The notes beneath the pieces are model-generated. The model was not told where the DNA came from. It saw only the letters and a program-made list of their open reading frames with translations, and searched no databases. Below, piece by piece: positions 17,946 through 26,237 of a stretch of DNA of 64,000 bases. Made by a program: the position numbers and the translations under genes. Every line of letters begins with the position of its first letter. Position 1 is the first letter of the stretch. This stretch comes from Bacillus sp. SORGH_AS_0510 (GTDB lineage: Bacteria; Bacillota; Bacilli; Bacillales; Cytobacillaceae): contig NZ_JAUTAU010000001.1 of the NCBI RefSeq assembly GCF_030818775.1, positions 3,352,001-3,416,000 on the forward strand. Direction: 5' to 3'.

Positions 17946-18833
17946 TTGAAGGATAAAGTCGTTCAGGGGATACGCCGTCAACAATGTTTAGGGATCAAAT
18001 ATAAGAATGAATATAGAGAAGTTGAACCATTCTTTCTCATTAGATATGACAGGAAATTATATATGGTGGGATATTGCCGATTAAGGAGTGATTGGCGTAC
18101 ATTTCGAATATCTAGGATGGAGAAATGCTATGTTTTACAGCAACCAATTGTTCAAAGCAAAAAACCGTTAAAGGATCTGCCCCTTGAACGCTTCGAACAT
18201 AGAGAGTCTATTCAGATAATAGAGGAAGTTGGTGTTAATCAAAAACAGAAAGCAGTAGAACAAGGATACCCTAAAAAGATTAAATTTACGAAAGCAAATC
18301 GGGAACGATTATGCAGAAGTCCACTGGAAGAACTTGTGTTTAAGGAACTAGAAAATGATAGCCGAGTAATTTCTTTTGACATTGAACCAATAAAAATACC
18401 TTATCTGTTTAAAGGAAAACATAGAAATTATATTCCGGATGTGCTTATAGAATATAGGGGCGGCAAAAGAGTGTTGATGGAAATTAAATTATCAGGTGAT
18501 ATTCAAGCGCCTATGAATCAAGCAAAATTCCGAGCGGCAAAAGAATATGCCAAAGAACATGGGATGACTTTTACAATAAGGGGGCTAGAAGGGAAATCAA
18601 AAAAACAGAAAGAATGGAATGATTTAGATTGGGAGATTACAAAAATCAAAGAGAAAAAGACATCTTCATTCAACACAACATGCTCAACTCCTCCTTCAAA
18701 AACCACCAATACATCACCGTTAATTACAGATATACCTACTTCTCCTTCAGTAGAATCTAATAATAGGAATTGGTGGAAGTGGATCATTGGTTTATTGGCC
18801 GTTATTTGGATTTTACAGGATGTCTTAAAATGA
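17946..18833 (+). CDS. WYL domain - PD-(D/E)xK nuclease - membrane anchor protein
   Basis: 295 residues from a TTG start supported by GAGGGGGG seven bases upstream. Residues ~10-75 are a WYL-type ligand-sensing domain (PFFLIRYDRKLYMVGYCRLR then DWRTFRISRME). Residues ~120-225 are a TnsA-like PD-(D/E)xK domain: SPLEELVFKELEND, YIPDVLIEY, VLMEIKLSG. A Ser/Thr/Pro linker follows. The last ~20 residues are a membrane helix (WIIGLLAVIWILQDVL). There is no DNA-binding HTH, which WYL regulators usually have. I know no characterised protein with this order of domains. A terminator follows at 18966. Confidence 0.7.
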   Translation: MKDKVVQGIRRQQCLGIKYKNEYREVEPFFLIRYDRKLYMVGYCRLRSDWRTFRISRMEKCYVLQQPIVQSKKPLKDLPLERFEHRESIQIIEEVGVNQKQKAVEQGYPKKIKFTKANRERLCRSPLEELVFKELENDSRVISFDIEPIKIPYLFKGKHRNYIPDVLIEYRGGKRVLMEIKLSGDIQAPMNQAKFRAAKEYAKEHGMTFTIRGLEGKSKKQKEWNDLDWEITKIKEKKTSSFNTTCSTPPSKTTNTSPLITDIPTSPSVESNNRNWWKWIIGLLAVIWILQDVLK

Positions 18834-18965
18834 ACCATACTTCGCACGTCTTGATTAATAAATAGTACACTGTATTCATCTACTGTGTTTTATCAAAATA
18901 CTATCACAAGGGAAGCGATCTATCATAAGTTGTAAAAACAGAAGTCAAAATGATTCATTTCCGAT

Positions 18966-18996
18966 ATAGCCCTTGCCAAAATTGGAGGGGCTTTTT
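18966..18996 (+). terminator. Terminator of the WYL-nuclease gene
   Basis: AGCCCTTGCC and GGAGGGGCT pair imperfectly around AAAATT, followed by TTTTTT. Confidence 0.55.
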
Positions 18997-19134
18997 TGTG
19001 TAACAACCCATCAGCTGCTCCTTATGTTTCTGTAATTAATTAAAAATTATTTGCCAATATTGAAAGACGACCTATTATCGTCATAATATAGAGATTTATG
19101 GGTTTTAAATTTTCATTCCCATGTATGTGTTACA

Positions 19135-19190
19135 CCAGGCATAGTGCATATATAGGTGTGCGTTTTCTCTTGCAAAGGGGTGGCTCCCCA
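19135..19190 (-). repeat. Intergenic repeat copy B
   Basis: Carries CACCCCTTTGCAAGAG and GCACTATGCCTGGTG on the minus strand, matching copy A at 16660-16710 in sequence and spacing. It lies just beyond the terminator of the adjacent minus-strand HNH gene, as copy A does for the NucS-like gene. Confidence 0.5.
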
Positions 19191-19191
19191 C

Positions 19192-19226
19192 GATAAAAGA
19201 AAAGCGAACCATCTATAGGCTCGCCT
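19192..19226 (-). terminator. Terminator of the HNH gene pair
   Basis: GCGAGCC and GGTTCGC form a 7-bp stem around TATAGAT on the minus strand, followed by TTTTCTTTTAT. Confidence 0.65.
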
Positions 19227-19243
19227 GTTGATTCTGTTTATAC

Positions 19244-20239
19244 TCATTGATTATTTAAATCTTGTGGAAGTACATAGTGATTATATACTTTTTCTACCCA
19301 ATCAAAAAATTCATCATTCATTCTATCGCCTTTTGCCATATTGCAATACTTGCAGCAGGGTACTACATTTCCGTTAACATAACCTTTGGAACTATCAATT
19401 CTATCTATTCCATTGTGATACAAAACGAAGTCAGTCCTTACATCTTTAACTTTCTTTTTTTTATAATCCTTATCATAAGTAACATTGCTTTTACTGAGAC
19501 CACAGTAATAACAAGGCTCCATTATCAATTTTGAAAAGCATATTTGAGAAATGATTTGATCTAGGAATTTCTTCTTCCTATTTCGGATTTTCAACTTATT
19601 ATATAGGTATCTAATTAACAAAGTTTCTCTGTCTTCTTGTAAATTAGTATGCTTGCCTTCAAGTTTGTAACACCCACAAGATAAAGTTCTATAACCTTTT
19701 TTTCTCAGTAAATCATATCCTCTTACAACATGTCCCTTAGTTCCACAAGAACAATCACATATCCAATATATTGAACCTTTTTTGTCGGTTTTTTCAGACT
19801 TTTTTACCACGGTTAGCCTTTCAAAAGTTTGTCCAATTAAATTTTGTTTCCTCTCTTCCCTAAGACATCCACACGATTTTTTTCCTTTACCATCAATTCT
19901 GAGTAAGTCCGAACCCCTGACTATAATACCTTTTTTGCCACAAGAACAATTACATTCCCACAGTGACTCTTTCTTTTTAGAAGTACTCTCGGCTTTTTTT
20001 ATGACAGTAAGCCTTGTAAAAGTTTGTCCTAATAAATTTTTTTTCCTCTCTTCCCTAAGACACCCGCAAGATTTAATTGCACCATTTCTCAAATAATATC
20101 CACTTACAATCTTACCTTTTGTACCACATTTACAATTACACTCCCAAAAACTTTCTCGACTATCATTCTTACCTTCCGAACGTTTAAAAACTGTTAATCT
20201 TCCAAATGTTTTCCCTGTTAAGTCAATTAAATTAGACAT
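19244..20239 (-). CDS. HNH endonuclease with three zinc-ribbon repeats
   Basis: 331 residues. Three tandem units of about 60 residues (starting near 8, 70 and 130) each follow the plan G(K/Q)TFxRLTV, then CxCxCG, V(S/R)G and SCGC, and likely bind zinc. The C-terminal part (~residues 235-320) is an HNH domain with CYYCG, HNGIDRIDSSKGY and VVPCCKYCNMAKGD. The plan is that of phage-type HNH homing endonucleases. The ATG overlaps the stop of the upstream paralogue by eight bases, so the two are likely translated together. Confidence 0.8.
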   Translation of the reverse strand: MSNLIDLTGKTFGRLTVFKRSEGKNDSRESFWECNCKCGTKGKIVSGYYLRNGAIKSCGCLREERKKNLLGQTFTRLTVIKKAESTSKKKESLWECNCSCGKKGIIVRGSDLLRIDGKGKKSCGCLREERKQNLIGQTFERLTVVKKSEKTDKKGSIYWICDCSCGTKGHVVRGYDLLRKKGYRTLSCGCYKLEGKHTNLQEDRETLLIRYLYNKLKIRNRKKKFLDQIISQICFSKLIMEPCYYCGLSKSNVTYDKDYKKKKVKDVRTDFVLYHNGIDRIDSSKGYVNGNVVPCCKYCNMAKGDRMNDEFFDWVEKVYNHYVLPQDLNNQ

Positions 20240-20825
20240 TATTTTTCCTCCCTTCTTTGAGATGTAATTCGTATATTCTTTTTATTAGTCCCTTAAAATC
20301 ATCTTCGCTCAATGTACTCTTCGCCATATTACAATGCTTACAAGCAGGTACCACATTAACCGCTCTATAACCTAATTTACTATCTACCCTATCCAAACCA
20401 TTGTAATGAAAAACAAAGTCCGAACCTGAACTTCTATCGGTTATATAACTATCGGGTAAGGCATTACAATAAAAACAGTTATTTATGATAAGTTGACAGA
20501 ACATATCAAATGGTAAAAGGTTATCAATAGAATCCTCCAATGTGTTTATATGCCTTGCACGTACTTTTTCGTAAAGCCTCATACTTAAGGTTGTTTTTCG
20601 GTCATGCTTAAATCCTGCGAGTTCCTTTACAAGACATCCACATGAATTTGTAGGTTTCTTTTTATCTACTAAACTCTGTTTAAGTATTGATTTAGTTACA
20701 CCGCATGAACATTTACATATATAGTAGGGCTTTTTTCTTTCTCTGCTTTTTTCAATATCCTTACCAATTACAGCTAATCTACCAAAAGTTTGTCCTTTTT
20801 TTAAAGGTTTAATTTCTTTCGACAT
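20232..20825 (-). CDS. HNH endonuclease with one zinc-ribbon repeat
   Basis: 197 residues from the ATG at 20825, which has GGTGAT at good spacing; a start at 20840 is possible but poorly placed. It contains one GQTFGRLAV...CKCSCG...SCGC unit, then an HNH domain with CFYCN, YNGLDRVDSKLGY and VVPACKHCNMAKS. It is a clear paralogue of the next gene but with one zinc repeat instead of three, so repeat number has changed since duplication. It is probably a homing-type endonuclease. Confidence 0.78.
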   Translation of the reverse strand: MSKEIKPLKKGQTFGRLAVIGKDIEKSRERKKPYYICKCSCGVTKSILKQSLVDKKKPTNSCGCLVKELAGFKHDRKTTLSMRLYEKVRARHINTLEDSIDNLLPFDMFCQLIINNCFYCNALPDSYITDRSSGSDFVFHYNGLDRVDSKLGYRAVNVVPACKHCNMAKSTLSEDDFKGLIKRIYELHLKEGRKNNV

Positions 20826-20934
20826 TACAATCACCAACATTTCCCAAAATTCATAAATATAATACCATAAAAATTTCCATTAAAGGCCATGGTTTACTAG
20901 ATGGAATGAATAACTCCAACTTCATTTTGTACAA

Positions 20935-20960
20935 CATTAGGCGTAGTGCATATTCAAAAT
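20935..20960 (-). repeat. Intergenic repeat, second box only (copy D)
   Basis: ATATGCACTACGCCTAATG on the minus strand matches the second box of copies A and B. The 20841-21379 stretch otherwise contains copy C and the recombinase promoter. A 70-codon minus-strand frame here has no ribosome-binding site and is not called. Confidence 0.45.
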
Positions 20961-21089
20961 AAGCGCCTTTCATGAAGAGTTGACTTAGGACCGCTTTCGG
21001 ATAACCGATGCTGAACATACTTATCAAACTTAACGCCCTTACTTTTTGGTATCGCAAATTCAAGATTTTCGCTTAAATGTTTGCATTGC

Positions 21090-21150
21090 ACTAGGCGTAT
21101 GACTATTTACTGGATGGGCTTCTCTTGTTAAGGGGTGGCAGGTGGCGATG
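21090..21150 (-). repeat. Intergenic repeat copy C (degenerate)
   Basis: CCACCCCTTAACAAGAGAAG and CATACGCCTAGTGCAATG on the minus strand keep the order of the two boxes seen in copies A and B, with several changes. Confidence 0.4.
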
Positions 21151-21284
21151 GTGCTATTGTATTCTTTTCCTCTAACCCAACTTTTTTATAGACCTCATAA
21201 CATAAAGTTGTTCCACTTCGGCGCAGCCATATAGAGGGAGCGGAATGTCTCTACCTTTGTATGTATGTTTTACTTCTATTAGTT

Positions 21285-21356
21285 TCATAACTTTTAAGTA
21301 TTGACACCAGTTTCTGGAAACAGTATTATCAAGGTATCAAGCGGTGTCATAACTTA
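21285..21356 (+). promoter_or_regulatory. Serine recombinase promoter with repeats
   Basis: TTGACA (21301-21306), 17 bases, TATTAT (21324-21329). Around it are a direct repeat TCATAACTT (21285-21293 and 21348-21356) and inverted GACACC/GGTGTC (21303-21308 and 21343-21348). The repeats may be an operator or the recombination site of the encoded enzyme. Confidence 0.6.
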
Positions 21357-21379
21357 GAGTCATAAATTCAGGAGGACAA

Positions 21380-21934
21380 ATGATGAAATACGGTTACGCA
21401 CGGGTAAGCACAGTACAACAGGACCTGGAGGCACAATTAAACGCACTGAGAAATGAAGGATGCGATGTTATCTATTCGGAAAAGTTTACGGGAACGAAAG
21501 CAGACAGACCGAAATTTCAAGAGGTACTTTCAAAACTAGTAGAAGGCGACACATTGGTAGTAACGAAATTAGACCGCTTCGCACGATCTACAGTGGATGC
21601 AATCAACACAGTAAAGGTACTATTTGAACGAGGAGTTAAGGTTCATGTCCTGAATATGGGGTTAGTGGAAGACACGCCAACAGGTAAGCTGATACTTACG
21701 ATTATGAGCGGTTTTGCTGAGTTTGAACGTGATATGATTGTAGAGCGGACACAAGAAGGTAAGGCAATAGCCAAGCAGCGTGAAGACTTCCGAGAAGGTC
21801 GACCTAATAAATTTACCAAGAAGCAAATCGCCCATGCTTTAAGGCTATTAGAAACGCATTCATACAAGCAAGTGGAAGATTTAACTGGTATCTCTAAGAG
21901 TACGTTGATACGTGCTAAAAAGAAGTTACAGTAG
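21380..21934 (+). CDS. Serine recombinase, resolvase/invertase family
   Basis: 184 residues. The catalytic domain starts [17 protein letters not shown] (active serine in ARVST) and has [12 protein letters not shown] and [17 protein letters not shown], typical of Tn3-type resolvases and Hin-type invertases. The C-terminal HTH ([20 protein letters not shown]) binds DNA. It probably rearranges DNA of the element; inversion or resolution cannot be told from sequence. Ribosome-binding site AGGAGG precedes tandem ATG codons. A terminator with CCTTACC/GGTAAGG arms follows at 21938. Confidence 0.9.
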   Translation: MMKYGYARVSTVQQDLEAQLNALRNEGCDVIYSEKFTGTKADRPKFQEVLSKLVEGDTLVVTKLDRFARSTVDAINTVKVLFERGVKVHVLNMGLVEDTPTGKLILTIMSGFAEFERDMIVERTQEGKAIAKQREDFREGRPNKFTKKQIAHALRLLETHSYKQVEDLTGISKSTLIRAKKKLQ

Positions 21935-21936
21935 AC

Positions 21937-21962
21937 ACCTTACCAAAATGGTAAGGATTTTT
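21937..21962 (+). terminator. Terminator of the serine recombinase gene
   Basis: CCTTACC, loop AAAAT, GGTAAGG, then ATTTTTC. Confidence 0.75.
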
Positions 21963-22062
21963 CGTTTTAAATCTTAATCCAGGGTAAACTTGGTTCATGA
22001 AGATAATTGACTGGTAGGTCTTTTATATGATTTGTATAATTATAATGAGAAAGAGGTGTAAT

Positions 22063-23280
22063 ATGGAAAATTGTTTACTAATAAAAGAAGAATTAAATAG
22101 TCTAGATAAGGAAAAAAGAGATATTTTCCTTCAATACTTTACTAAAAGTTTAGAAGAATTTACCACAGATTGGCAGTACAGTGGGGAATTTACGGAAGAT
22201 GAATCTAAAGAAGAATATTATATCGGTTGTGACCAGACTACATTTAAATTAAATGAAAATTCTAAACCAGCCACACTTAAATTTAATTCTATTTGGAAGA
22301 AAGGTACTGTAGAATCAATTGAGGCTTTTTGCGATGACAATTCTATTAACTGGGTTGATTTTTTAAAAAACAAAGTAACACAATCTTTAGCATCTGCCTT
22401 CGGTCAAAAGGTTGAGAGTTTCTTCTTTAGAAAAAAATATTATTACATAGGAAATAAATTAGATGGAGATTATTTTATACAAAATTGGAGAATCTCTCCT
22501 GCTACCTCTGTTTCCAATTTTTATTCTGAAAGTGTACTCTATTTTGATATGAAAGTTGAAGGTATAAACACTCAACATGCTTATTCTATCTACGATCGTT
22601 TTAGCAAAGAAATAATGGCGCTTTTGTCAGTAATTCTTAATAAAGGTATTTACGAAGGCAAGTTTGATTTTAGATGGGCAGGCAAGGAAGGTGAGTCCTC
22701 AATATTACTACAATTAGGTTACAGAGACGAAACTATTTATCCAGAAGATATGCCTGCCAAGGACCGAGAAAAATTGGGAAAATTTATTGAACCTAAAGAA
22801 GTAACTGTTATTAGAGACATAAAAAGTAATCTATGCCCACCTAACAATATTAGGAAATTATTTCGAGCATATCATAATCTCGAATCTAGAGAAAAAGAAG
22901 CTTTTCTTAGCGCTTCAAGAATGTTTCAATTGGCTTTATCTCTAGGAAATCATATGACTACTGTAAATGTCTCTTATCAAATTGCTGCTTTGGACTCTTT
23001 ATCAAAACTGATACGTGAAAATAATAAGAATAAAAATGCAATTTTATCACTTGTTAGGCAATATTGTCCCAAAGATGAAATAATAGTAGGTAAAATGTAC
23101 GATAGTATTAGATCTGCTCACTTTCATCAAGGACATTTCAGTGAAAGGGATACTGGTGGTTTTAGCTATAAACCATTTATGGGACCAGATTATCTTTATG
23201 GACAAGAGGACTCTTTTCTTTTCAGTAAAATTACACGTAATGTTTTAATAAGTTGGTTAACCGATAGAATCTCTGATTAA
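22063..23280 (+). CDS. Possible HEPN-type protein of unknown function
   Basis: 405 residues from the ATG at 22063, chosen for AGAGGTG five bases upstream; the in-frame ATG at 22027 overlaps a TATAAT promoter-like sequence. The N-terminal ~250 residues are unknown (WQYSGEFTEDESKEEYYIG). The C-terminal ~150 residues are helical, with FRAYHNLESREKEAFLSASR and RSAHFHQGHF, which fits the R-x4-H motif of HEPN ribonucleases of the ApeA type. That makes an abortive-infection role possible, but the match is weak. A terminator follows directly. Confidence 0.55.
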   Translation: MENCLLIKEELNSLDKEKRDIFLQYFTKSLEEFTTDWQYSGEFTEDESKEEYYIGCDQTTFKLNENSKPATLKFNSIWKKGTVESIEAFCDDNSINWVDFLKNKVTQSLASAFGQKVESFFFRKKYYYIGNKLDGDYFIQNWRISPATSVSNFYSESVLYFDMKVEGINTQHAYSIYDRFSKEIMALLSVILNKGIYEGKFDFRWAGKEGESSILLQLGYRDETIYPEDMPAKDREKLGKFIEPKEVTVIRDIKSNLCPPNNIRKLFRAYHNLESREKEAFLSASRMFQLALSLGNHMTTVNVSYQIAALDSLSKLIRENNKNKNAILSLVRQYCPKDEIIVGKMYDSIRSAHFHQGHFSERDTGGFSYKPFMGPDYLYGQEDSFLFSKITRNVLISWLTDRISD

Positions 23281-23296
23281 CCCTTACTTTATTAAT

Positions 23297-23324
23297 GACC
23301 GTATAAGCTTACGGTCTTTTTTTA
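23297..23324 (+). terminator. Terminator of the HEPN-like gene
   Basis: GACCGTA and TACGGTC form a perfect stem followed by seven T. Confidence 0.8.
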
Positions 23325-23599
23325 GTTAGATAAGTATGGGGAAGTAAGGGATAAATGCTTTAATACTACTATTAAAATAGTATATAACACTCTATGAAAA
23401 CAGAAGTTATGTTAAGATGTCATATCATTATAGACAATAAATTAATATAATTTAAAGAAACCCTAATATAAATAACATTTTTCTATTTTGCTTCCCCTTA
23501 GATACACCCCTGGAGTTTTTCGAAAAGTGACAGTTTCCGCCACGTGTCATCAAGCGTTTTTTCATCAAATTGAATTCATCGCTGCGGATCATTACCCTT

Positions 23600-23760
23600 C
23601 AACAAGTTCGTACCCCTTCCTTTCAGGTCTGTACAGTCCGTTTGATTACTAATAGGACACCACAGTCCGTAGGGTTATCATTAATCGGTCTAGCCAGTCA
23701 GTTCGTACAAACACTTACCCCCCTGTGCAGTCCGAATGCTATGTAGTTCGTTTTTCGAAT
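23600..23760. repeat. Short AGTCCG repeats
   Basis: ACAGTCCGT, ACAGTCCGT and GCAGTCCGA occur within about 120 bases, with related AGTTCGTAC units. Together with the adjacent hairpins they resemble iterons. The spacing is irregular, so this is tentative. Confidence 0.35.
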
Positions 23761-23792
23761 AATCTATCCACTTATATTACTTCGTCAACATA

Positions 23793-23957
23793 ACGCCACA
23801 AACGTAATAACCTCGCTAACGCTCAGTTGAATCCTGCTTAGGCAGTCTTCACATTTAAACTAAGCCGTTTATTTAATTTGATGTGACTAAAGCTGATAAG
23901 CTTTGGTTACTTCACCGAGCCGTTAGGCGAAGGTTATTGATTATTACGTTTTTGGCG
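23793..23957. other. Candidate replication origin: large imperfect palindrome
   Basis: The left arm from 23794 (CGCCACAAACGTAATAACC, then TCGCTAACG) matches the reverse complement of the right arm ending at 23957 (CGCCAAAAACGTAATAA, later CCTTCGCCTAACG). Inside lie smaller hairpins TCACAT/ATGTGA and AAAGCT/AGCTTT. It is a non-coding region of ~850 bases next to a Rep-like gene. This is typical of a plasmid-type origin, but oriT or a structured RNA are alternatives. Confidence 0.45.
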
Positions 23958-24076
23958 GATACCATAAATTCCGTTTACTAGAACTATAACTTCTTATTGT
24001 CTAAGATAAAGAAGTAATTTCAGAATAAAAGTGCCTCAAACCCATACTTACCAAGGTTCGAAGGTACTTTTCCTTA

Positions 24077-24128
24077 GTGTCAAAAAGGACACCTATTACG
24101 CCTTTTTACTGTCAAAAAAGACACCTAT
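24077..24128. repeat. Two GTGTCnnnnnnGACAC-like units
   Basis: Two copies of TGTCAAAAA(G/A)GACACCTATT lie 33 bases apart just past the Rep-like stop. Each is an interrupted palindrome. They could be iterons or operators for the Rep-like protein. Confidence 0.5.
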
Positions 24129-24131
24129 TTC

Positions 24132-24911
24132 TTATTTACCGTAAGGTGTTGAAGCGAACAACCCCCGTAAGGTATCGTCAGGCCTACCTTTCTTTCGATA
24201 GAATACATATGGATTTAAAGTGAAAATACGATCTCTTTTATCATCCTGGCGTATTGTTTCAGCAACAACGCCTATTTTCCGCAACTTATCTAATTGTTTG
24301 GACGTTTTCTTTTCATCCATACCGACCAATAACGCTATTTGGGTTTTATTCAGGAACTGAATATTCTCAGGTTCGGTAAACGGATCAGCACAGATCATAT
24401 TCGTATCGTAATGTACAAATGGCAATAGCTTATACAGAAACCCTAATTCGGATGCAGATAACTCATGTATTAATTGCTTTATCATTGTAGTAAATAACTT
24501 GATGACTCTATTATGCTGCGGTTGTTGACGAAAATGAAAATAAGGATTTACGTAAAATCCCCCATTTTTCTCTATAATAATTCCGTAGTTAATCATTACT
24601 TTCCAAAACCTATTAAAGGTCGATTTGGATGTACTAACTGCTTTTGGCATTTCGTTTCTAGTGAGTTTTAACTTTCCTGTTCCGTATTCCATATAACATT
24701 GAAGAATCATAAGGTAACCACAATGAACAGTGGAGACATTGGAAATAATGAATTTAATGGTATCCATGTCTGCAAACGAAAAATGGCGGTTATCCTTGTT
24801 AATAATTTGTTTAAATGCTTCATCAGAAGCTCTAGCTCGTAGGTAATACTCACCCATATCAAAGTATTCTCCTGTACTTACATCTACAAGTTTTCTGTTT
24901 TCAGTTGCCAT
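24132..24911 (-). CDS. Winged-helix Rep-like protein
   Basis: 259 residues. LVDVSTGEYFDMG at the start and LKLTRNEMPKAVSTSKSTFN followed by WKVMINYGIIIEKNGGFYVN (~residues 80-120) resemble the winged helix of Firmicute RepL-type plasmid replication proteins. A second HTH-like segment (LNKTQIALLVGMDEKKTSKQ) lies near residue 190. With the repeats and palindrome next to it, it is probably the replication initiator of the element or a regulator of replication. Ribosome-binding site AGAGG precedes ATG. The exact family could not be verified. Confidence 0.6.
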   Translation of the reverse strand: MATENRKLVDVSTGEYFDMGEYYLRARASDEAFKQIINKDNRHFSFADMDTIKFIISNVSTVHCGYLMILQCYMEYGTGKLKLTRNEMPKAVSTSKSTFNRFWKVMINYGIIIEKNGGFYVNPYFHFRQQPQHNRVIKLFTTMIKQLIHELSASELGFLYKLLPFVHYDTNMICADPFTEPENIQFLNKTQIALLVGMDEKKTSKQLDKLRKIGVVAETIRQDDKRDRIFTLNPYVFYRKKGRPDDTLRGLFASTPYGK

Positions 24912-25011
24912 TTATTTAGCCTCTTTCCATACTGTTTTCGTATTTAATATAAATAGACGGCACTCCCTTGCTCTGCAAACTAATGGAGAACCGCCTATAA
25001 AACTAGCAAAA

Positions 25012-25747
25012 CTATTCAATTATCCTATTGATTATAATCTTGATAGGTGTGTTGTCTTTATTATTCCCTGCTTCTTCATGTATGGCTCGATTCCTATAGT
25101 GAAACACCTTGTCTTCATTCGAAAAATCAGCGGTCATTTCCATGTCCTTAAGTCGGCTTTTCAGGGTAGTCTTTTTTATTCCGAAACGTCTAGTAATCAT
25201 ATCAATTGGAACTCCATTTTGATGCATAAAGCGTATCTCTAGGTAATCAATAGCAGCGTACTCCCAAGGTTGTCGAAATCGCTCTATTTTGTCATTATTG
25301 TTTTCCAGGGGAGTTCCCACTTCCAAATGATCGACATTAACGCAGTACGGTTTATCGCATTTGTGCCGAACCACTTCGCCAGGTTCTAGCGGACGTTTCT
25401 TCAATTCAAAGGAGGCTCTATGGGAACGGTATAATTTCCCGTTCATTCGGAACTGACCATATCCTTCCTTGGACTTATATCCATTCCCAAACGTGACACC
25501 CATGTTCGTCTTCAGTCCACTTTTCGTCAAAACGTTGTAAAACCGTTGGCTTCCATTTCGTAACTCCCTTTAGTGCCTTTGTAATCTGCTCAACAGTTAC
25601 ACCGAATTCCTTGGCTAATTGCTTATATGAACATTTAGTGGTGGTATATCGGTTTCTAATCTGTTGAATTTTATCATCGGTTAATTTATTATTTCTTCTA
25701 AGTCCTTTTTCTTCATTTTTCATCCTTATTACTTTTTTAAATTCCAT
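25012..25747 (-). pseudogene. HNH endonuclease gene broken by a frameshift
   Basis: The first frame starts at ATG 25747 (GGAG upstream). It encodes an HTH (NNKLTDDKIQQIRNRYTTTK, YKQLAKEFGVT) and ends after GCHVWEW at 25475. The second frame continues GYGQFRMNGKLYRSHRASFE and VRHKCDKPYCVNVDHLEVGT, the HNH core of phage endonucleases, then a second HTH. Joined, they make the usual CWEW...GYGQF run, so one base is missing (or two added) near 25478-25483. It is translationally coupled to the XRE gene upstream. Probably inactive. Confidence 0.75.
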
Positions 25748-25752
25748 TTTTA

Positions 25753-26032
25753 TCACTCCATGGTCGTTATTTTGTAGTTTTTTAACACTTTGAGTTCAAA
25801 AGAAATTGGTTTTTCCGCAATCTCGTTTCCAACAAACTCAATATCGATTAGAACTGCATCAGTAATTCCCACAGCCCGTTTAAAGTTCTTCGCAAAATTA
25901 CGTGTAATAGGTTTTGTTTTCTTCTCAACCGCTGACACTAGGCTTTTACTTACACCCATCCGATCGGCAAGTTCACCCTGGGACATCCCCCAGATACGCT
26001 CTTACAACCCTAATTGTTGTTGCTGTTACCAT
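25753..26032 (-). pseudogene. XRE-family regulator gene, frameshift in a C5 run
   Basis: A strong ribosome-binding site (AAGGGAGG) precedes the ATG at 26032, giving MVTATTIRVVRAYLG. The frame is then lost at five C (25987-25991, five G in the coding sense) and resumes MSQGELADRMGVSKSLVSAV, a typical XRE HTH. With four C the two halves join in frame to make about 92 residues. It may have been the repressor of the element. A homopolymer sequencing error is an alternative. Confidence 0.75.
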
Positions 26033-26237
26033 ACTAAAACCTCCCTTCTTGTCTATAGAATAATCCGACCACTTTTACGAAAAGTATCGCCTGTACAGAA
26101 AAATTATTTCTAATTTAATCCCTACACCCCGTTTATCCGACCCCTAGGAGCAACCGTTTCGGTTTTTATGAAAAAAATATAAAAAAACGCAACCTAATTG
26201 GCTGCGCTTTTGAAAGTTCTATTTAAATTCATTTATT

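Noticed and set aside
20851..21063. 70-codon minus-strand ORF
   Set aside because: It has no ribosome-binding site and spans a repeated intergenic box, so it is more likely a relic than a gene.
25475..25530. Programmed ribosomal frameshift in the HNH gene
   Set aside because: No slippery heptamer or downstream structure is visible at the junction, and neighbouring genes are broken too, so decay is simpler.
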